DNA of 64,000 nt from Bradyrhizobium sp. CB1015 (GTDB lineage: Bacteria; Pseudomonadota; Alphaproteobacteria; Rhizobiales; Xanthobacteraceae). A program made the translations under genes and the position numbers. The notes under the pieces are model-generated. The model did no database searches. It was not told the origin of the DNA and worked only from the letters and a program-made list of their open reading frames with translations. Location: assembly GCF_025200925.1 (NCBI RefSeq), contig NZ_CP104174.1, positions 7,068,001 to 7,132,000 of the forward strand, written 5' to 3'. Shown one piece after another: positions 60,758 to 64,000 of the stretch. Each line of letters begins with the position of its first letter. Position 1 is the first letter of the stretch.

Positions 60758-60780
60758 GCATCATCGATCAGCTCGCCCCC

Positions 60781-61680
60781 TCAGGACGATCCGACCTCGA
60801 TGCGGAACGACAATTGCTCTTCTGCGCCGGCTGCGATGTGCATCAGTCCCGGCTTGTCGGTGAACTCGCCTTGAAAGCCGGCGGGACTGGCATAGCCGCG
60901 CCAGGGCTCGATGCAGAGGAACGGCGCGCCTGATGGTTTCGACCAGACGCCGAGCTCGCGAAATCCGCGCCAGGACATCTTCAGCCATGGCCCGTTGGAT
61001 GCGTTACGCGCCGCGGCATAGCGGACCGAATGGCTCTCGATGCGGTCGAAGATGATGGCGTCGTCGACGAACAGGGAGTCCGACAAGGGGAGCGAGGTGC
61101 CTTTGACCGGGCTCGGCTTCGCCACGGGGCGCAGGAATCCACCCTCCAGACGGCGGACCGGAGACGATTCTGCGCTCGCGAAGGTCAGCGCATAGCTCTC
61201 CTTTGCGGCGCCGGGCTGCAGCGGCCAATTGAAGGCGGGATGACCGCCGATCGACGCAGGCAACGATTCCTTGCCGGTGTTGGCGATCGTGAGCGTCAGA
61301 TCGAGGCCGGACTCATCGATCGCATAGGCCGCCGTGAGCCGGAACGGGAACGGATAGAGCGCGCGCGTTGCCTCGCTGTCTTCGAGCACCAGGGTGCAGC
61401 GGCTCTCGCCGCGCTCTGCCCACGCGAAGCGGCTGTCGCGGGCAAAGCCGTGCTGCGTCATCCGATACGTCTTGCCCTGGTGCCGCAATTCGTCGTTGGC
61501 AAGGCGCCCGACGATCGGAAACAGCAGCGGCGCGTGACGCGGCCACTCCGGCCCCGCCTGCCAAAGGAATTCGGTGCCGCCGCCGTTCCTGAGCGAGCAT
61601 AGTTCGGCGCCGTGCGCCTTGATGGTCGCGCTGAGCCGGCCGTTTCGAATGGAGTGGGTATCATCGCTCATGCGCGACAT
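60781..61680 (-). CDS. Aldose 1-epimerase family protein (LacX-like)
   Basis: 299-aa galactose-mutarotase-fold enzyme: IKAHGAELCSLRNGGGTEFL, WQAGPEWPRHAPLLFPIVGR, KTYRMTQHGFARDSRFAWAE (catalytic His region), PASIGGHPAFNWPLQPGAAK, GVWSKPSGAPFLCIEPWRGY (catalytic Glu) and FTDKPGLMHIAAGAEEQLSF. It interconverts anomers of aldoses. An in-frame ATG at 61671 is an alternative start. It is convergent with the MBL-fold gene. Convergent spacing is 23 bp. Confidence 0.9.
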   Translation of the reverse strand: MSRMSDDTHSIRNGRLSATIKAHGAELCSLRNGGGTEFLWQAGPEWPRHAPLLFPIVGRLANDELRHQGKTYRMTQHGFARDSRFAWAERGESRCTLVLEDSEATRALYPFPFRLTAAYAIDESGLDLTLTIANTGKESLPASIGGHPAFNWPLQPGAAKESYALTFASAESSPVRRLEGGFLRPVAKPSPVKGTSLPLSDSLFVDDAIIFDRIESHSVRYAAARNASNGPWLKMSWRGFRELGVWSKPSGAPFLCIEPWRGYASPAGFQGEFTDKPGLMHIAAGAEEQLSFRIEVGSS

Positions 61681-62018
61681 CTACACCGCGACCTCACATG
61701 CAGCAAGGCGGCGCCAGCGCAGGCGCGGCGGTCATCAATGGCGCTTGCTTGTACAGAATGCTGAAGCGTAACGAGAATTTGGGTTCGTTCTGTGAACCAT
61801 CGCCGACTTGACACCGCGGCTACGCGCAACCACAGGATCGCGGGGATGCAGCCAATATCTCGTATCGCGGATAGCTCACGGCATGTCGGAAGTGATCCTC
61901 AGGCGAGCGCGCAGCCCGACACGGATCGGCGAACGACGTGCCTTCAAATAGTCAATTACGGTATCTATCAACTCCAGGATATAGACACTAGCAGGTTAAC
62001 TCTGAGGCAGAATTATGA
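61681..62018. other. Intergenic region of 338 bp with no gene seen
   Basis: Less GC-rich than its surroundings, especially 61930-62018. A ttgaca sequence at 61807 and AT-rich stretches could belong to promoters of either divergent gene, but no convincing -35/-10 pair or operator was found. Nothing else is visible. Confidence 0.5.
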
Positions 62019-62450
62019 GTGGATGCGTATAGTTTGATGGTTGGGCTCCTCATCATATTTGTTCTGCTCGCGATTGGATTCGCGGCCGGCTACGGCACGC
62101 GTGAGCTGATCTCTCGTAAGCGGCACGCCGAGTACTTGAACTTGCAGCCCTACGTTTCGCCCGCGCTCAGAACCAGGCCATCATCTTCGGATGAAAGCAC
62201 CAGGATGCGGTACGCCACATCTCAACCCGCAATGACTGAGCAGACGAACCATGACATGCCTCAGTCGTTTCAACGCGTATCCATTCGGGAGCCGAAGCCA
62301 GTGAGACCCGCCGGGCCTGCCGGGGCAAGCTTGCGTCTGATCGAGCCGCATTCCTCCAAGCCCGATACCGGATCCTTGCAGTCCGTGGACATTGAGCAGA
62401 GCCTCGAAGAACTGGTCGGACTCCTGCTGCGCAAAAAACAGGGCGGTTAG
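62019..62450 (+). CDS. Hypothetical single-pass membrane protein
   Basis: 143 aa from GTG 62019 (gagg about 12 bp upstream); ATG 62037 would shorten it by 6. One N-terminal helix (MVGLLIIFVLLAIGFAAGYG) is followed by a long hydrophilic, Pro/Ser-rich cytoplasmic or periplasmic tail (RKRHAEYLNLQPYVSPALRT, PKPVRPAGPAGASLRLIEPH) and a final helix SLEELVGLLLRKKQGG. No family recognised. Base composition is lower in GC than neighbours. Confidence 0.55.
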   Translation: MDAYSLMVGLLIIFVLLAIGFAAGYGTRELISRKRHAEYLNLQPYVSPALRTRPSSSDESTRMRYATSQPAMTEQTNHDMPQSFQRVSIREPKPVRPAGPAGASLRLIEPHSSKPDTGSLQSVDIEQSLEELVGLLLRKKQGG

Positions 62451-62748
62451 GACCCCTTTCCTCCGAAGCGTCTGGTCACAAGCCTCTTGCCGCATTTACG
62501 TGTCGGCCTGTTGCCGGAAAGTAAGCCCTGGAACCGAGAAGCACCCGGTTGTCAGCAGGAGAGCTCCGGGATCCCGGTAGAAATCCAGGGCACCGGGTCG
62601 ATGACAGAGCACGTTTTACGGCGGAACCGCCCGCCCGCAGCACAGGCAGGTGTAAAGACTGGCCGGGGCCGCTTAAAAATGGTATGTTTTTAGCGGTTCT
62701 GTGGCTACAATACGGCCCGTCACGCGTCCGGAGAGCAGGAGGGCAGAT

Positions 62749-63039
62749 TTGGTTATGCTGATGATCGCAAGCGCCGTGGCGGGTGTTCTTCTGGGGCGTT
62801 TTCTTCGCGCATATGCCCTTATTCCCGCAACGATGCTAATCCTGGCTGCAGCATGGTATTTGGGCCTCGAGCACGGTTTCGCGACGGGCGCGATCGCATT
62901 CGTCGCTAGCGCGGTGGTCTTGCAAGTCGTCTATTGCGCGAGCCTGCTGATCTATCTGCTCATCGCGAACCTCTCGGTGCTGGACCAGGTGCAGTCGGAG
63001 GCATCACCGCAGATGCCTGAATCGCAAATCGCAGCCTAA
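62749..63039 (+). CDS. Hypothetical membrane protein with two to three helices
   Basis: 96 aa from TTG 62749, chosen because aggaggg (62737-62743) lies 5 bp upstream; GTG 62701 and ATG 62755 are alternatives. Helices: LMIASAVAGVLLGRFLRAYA, LIPATMLILAAAWYLGLEHG, AIAFVASAVVLQVVYCASLL. A short tail ends in EASPQMPESQIAA. It looks like a small inner-membrane protein; no known family. Confidence 0.6.
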   Translation: MVMLMIASAVAGVLLGRFLRAYALIPATMLILAAAWYLGLEHGFATGAIAFVASAVVLQVVYCASLLIYLLIANLSVLDQVQSEASPQMPESQIAA

Positions 63040-63650
63040 GACACCTATCCTGAGCGGCACCGAGAATGTTGTCGCAGGCCCGTACACTGTGACAACCTCC
63101 CGTAGAAGCGCCGCACCTGCTTAGTTCATGCAGACCATCCCGCAGGGCCGCACTCCTGCCGGTGTGTATGTGAACGCGTCGTTTAGGCGGCCTGATCCCC
63201 CTGCGCGCGTGATGCTCCGCTGAAGCTGTTGGCCGCAGCTCCAATCTGCTCAACGACAATATCTGCTACACCCAACTGAATGCGCGTGTGAATGCGTGGC
63301 GGAGGCTCTTCTTTGATTTTGATTTCGGCTCGTTGAAACTTCAGCGGAATGGCTGTGTTGCACCAAGTCGAGGGGCCAAATGCTTTTAGACGAGACGAAT
63401 CCGCGACCAGCTGACGCGACACAGTATGCTCAGGACGTTTGGGAATAAATGGCAACGCGATTTATTTGGAACCGACGCGAAGCGGCCGGCCGATATTCCT
63501 CGATTGCAAAGAAGAAGCGCAGATTTGTAGCTCGACACGGGCTTATCAGGTTAGATCAACCTGCTGAGACAACGTGACCGGCCATAGCACCTATATTCGC
63601 CGTCTTTTCGTCGATAATGCAGATGTGACCGGTTGGCTGGATAATCCAAA
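63040..63650. other. Intergenic region of 611 bp with at most a doubtful small open frame
   Basis: A 90-aa frame on the minus strand (63183-63455, starting TTG with no ribosome site) has one plausible hydrophilic stretch (LKFQRAEIKIKEEPPPRIHT) but neither codon bias nor a family. I would not call it a gene. The rest shows no repeat or operator. Confidence 0.45.
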
Positions 63651-64000
63651 ATGGAATTGCTGGCGAGAGCAGCGGCGGGCGACAACGGCGCGCAGAACGC
63701 GTTACAAGACTCGATCGTAAGCGGTCAAGCGGCTGTCGCTCTTATAACGCTAGTGCGATCACGGGGCAAGCAGCGTCCTGATCCGATCATTCACCGGATT
63801 GATACACGGCCGCTCGACTTCGGCTCCGATGAGATCGTGGCGGTCGGCAAGGTCCGCAACGAGATGTTGCGTTTACCCGAGTTCCTGCGCCATCATCGCC
63901 GACTCGGAGTCGGACGTTTCCTCGCGATCGATGACCGTTCGGATGACGGCACGCGAGCATTCCTGCTCGATCAGCCGGACGTTCATGTGTTCGAGATCCG
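63651..64000 (+). CDS. Glycosyltransferase family 2-type protein, N-terminal part (runs off the right edge)
   Basis: The first 116 residues are visible. After an N-terminal 65-residue region, AVGKVRNEMLRLPEFLRHHR, RLGVGRFLAIDDRSDDGTRA and FLLDQPDVHVFE form the opening of a GT-A (Glyco_tranf_2_4) nucleotide-sugar fold, with the DDRSDDGT acidic cluster. The ATG at 63651 gives the visible open frame; the rest is beyond the window. Sugar and acceptor unknown. Confidence 0.75.
   Translation, partial: MELLARAAAGDNGAQNALQDSIVSGQAAVALITLVRSRGKQRPDPIIHRIDTRPLDFGSDEIVAVGKVRNEMLRLPEFLRHHRRLGVGRFLAIDDRSDDGTRAFLLDQPDVHVFEI

Noticed and set aside
62487..62761. Small open frames between the two membrane protein genes
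   Set aside because: No ribosome site, composition unlike coding DNA, and they overlap the ribosome site of the gene at 62749.

Overview
The window reads as chromosomal DNA of a Bradyrhizobium-type alphaproteobacterium (Rhizobiales). The evidence is the high GC content with strong third-position G/C bias, many palindromic intergenic repeats of the kind seen in Bradyrhizobium, many small rhizobial hypothetical genes, and the gene content: lactate, fatty-acid, aromatic and aldehyde oxidation, cyclic-di-GMP enzymes and many TetR/GntR regulators. This assignment is inference; there is no rRNA or other phylogenetic marker. I saw no tRNA, rRNA, CRISPR array, IS element or prophage.

Layout. 1-3.2 kb: a glycerol-3-phosphate module (truncated glpD, glpR, a HAD phosphatase) with a Phd/PIN toxin-antitoxin pair inserted on the opposite strand. 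3.2-4.4 kb: small secreted and hypothetical genes and a palindromic repeat. 4.4-10.5 kb: a tight beta-oxidation operon (fadE, thiolase, fadJ-type enzyme, acyl-CoA thioesterase). 10.7-16.7 kb: a flavin reductase, then an RND efflux operon (membrane fusion lipoprotein, pump, TetR). 16.8-20.9 kb: an MFS transporter, a DUF2809 protein, a deletion scar joining the remains of a LacI-type regulator and a 6-phosphogluconate-dehydrogenase-like gene, and a YcaQ-like DNA glycosylase. 20.9-28.7 kb: small envelope genes, an OmpA-family protein behind a perfect CRP-type palindrome, a PMT-like glycosyltransferase, a FecR-domain/outer-membrane beta-barrel pair, two VOC proteins, a His-rich cupin, CsbD and an FKBP isomerase. 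28.7-34.4 kb: a PaoABC-type periplasmic aldehyde oxidoreductase and a gamma-glutamyltransferase.

34.5-39.0 kb: trhO-slyX, a dCACHE-PAS-GGDEF cyclase and hemE. 39.2-43.0 kb: an L-lactate utilisation locus (GntR/LldR-type regulator divergent from lldP-lldD) with a clear operator over the promoter. 43.0-47.1 kb: nested palindromic repeats, then an unusual TetR, GMC oxidoreductase and HemC-like gene set. 47.1-50.3 kb: a SnoaL-like gene with a promoter-spanning palindrome, a membrane protein, and a TetR-EamA pair sharing a 13-bp operator. 50.4-52.4 kb: a GGDEF-EAL protein. 52.5-55.4 kb: a vanA-gntR-vanB type oxygenase operon. 55.6-64 kb: phosphoglucomutase, a cytochrome c remnant, a hydrolase/lytic transglycosylase pair, an MBL-fold enzyme, an aldose epimerase, small membrane proteins and the start of a glycosyltransferase.

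The theme is catabolism of reduced carbon (glycerol 3-phosphate, fatty acids, lactate, aromatic ethers, aldehydes), each locus with its own local regulator and several with readable operators. The least ordinary items are the FecR/Pro-Ser-rich beta-barrel pair, the double-N-terminus deletion scar at about 18.93 kb, the toxin-antitoxin pair between glpR and glpD, the HemC-like gene in a GMC/TetR operon, and the nested palindromic repeat at 43.1-43.5 kb. No obviously new multigene system is present.
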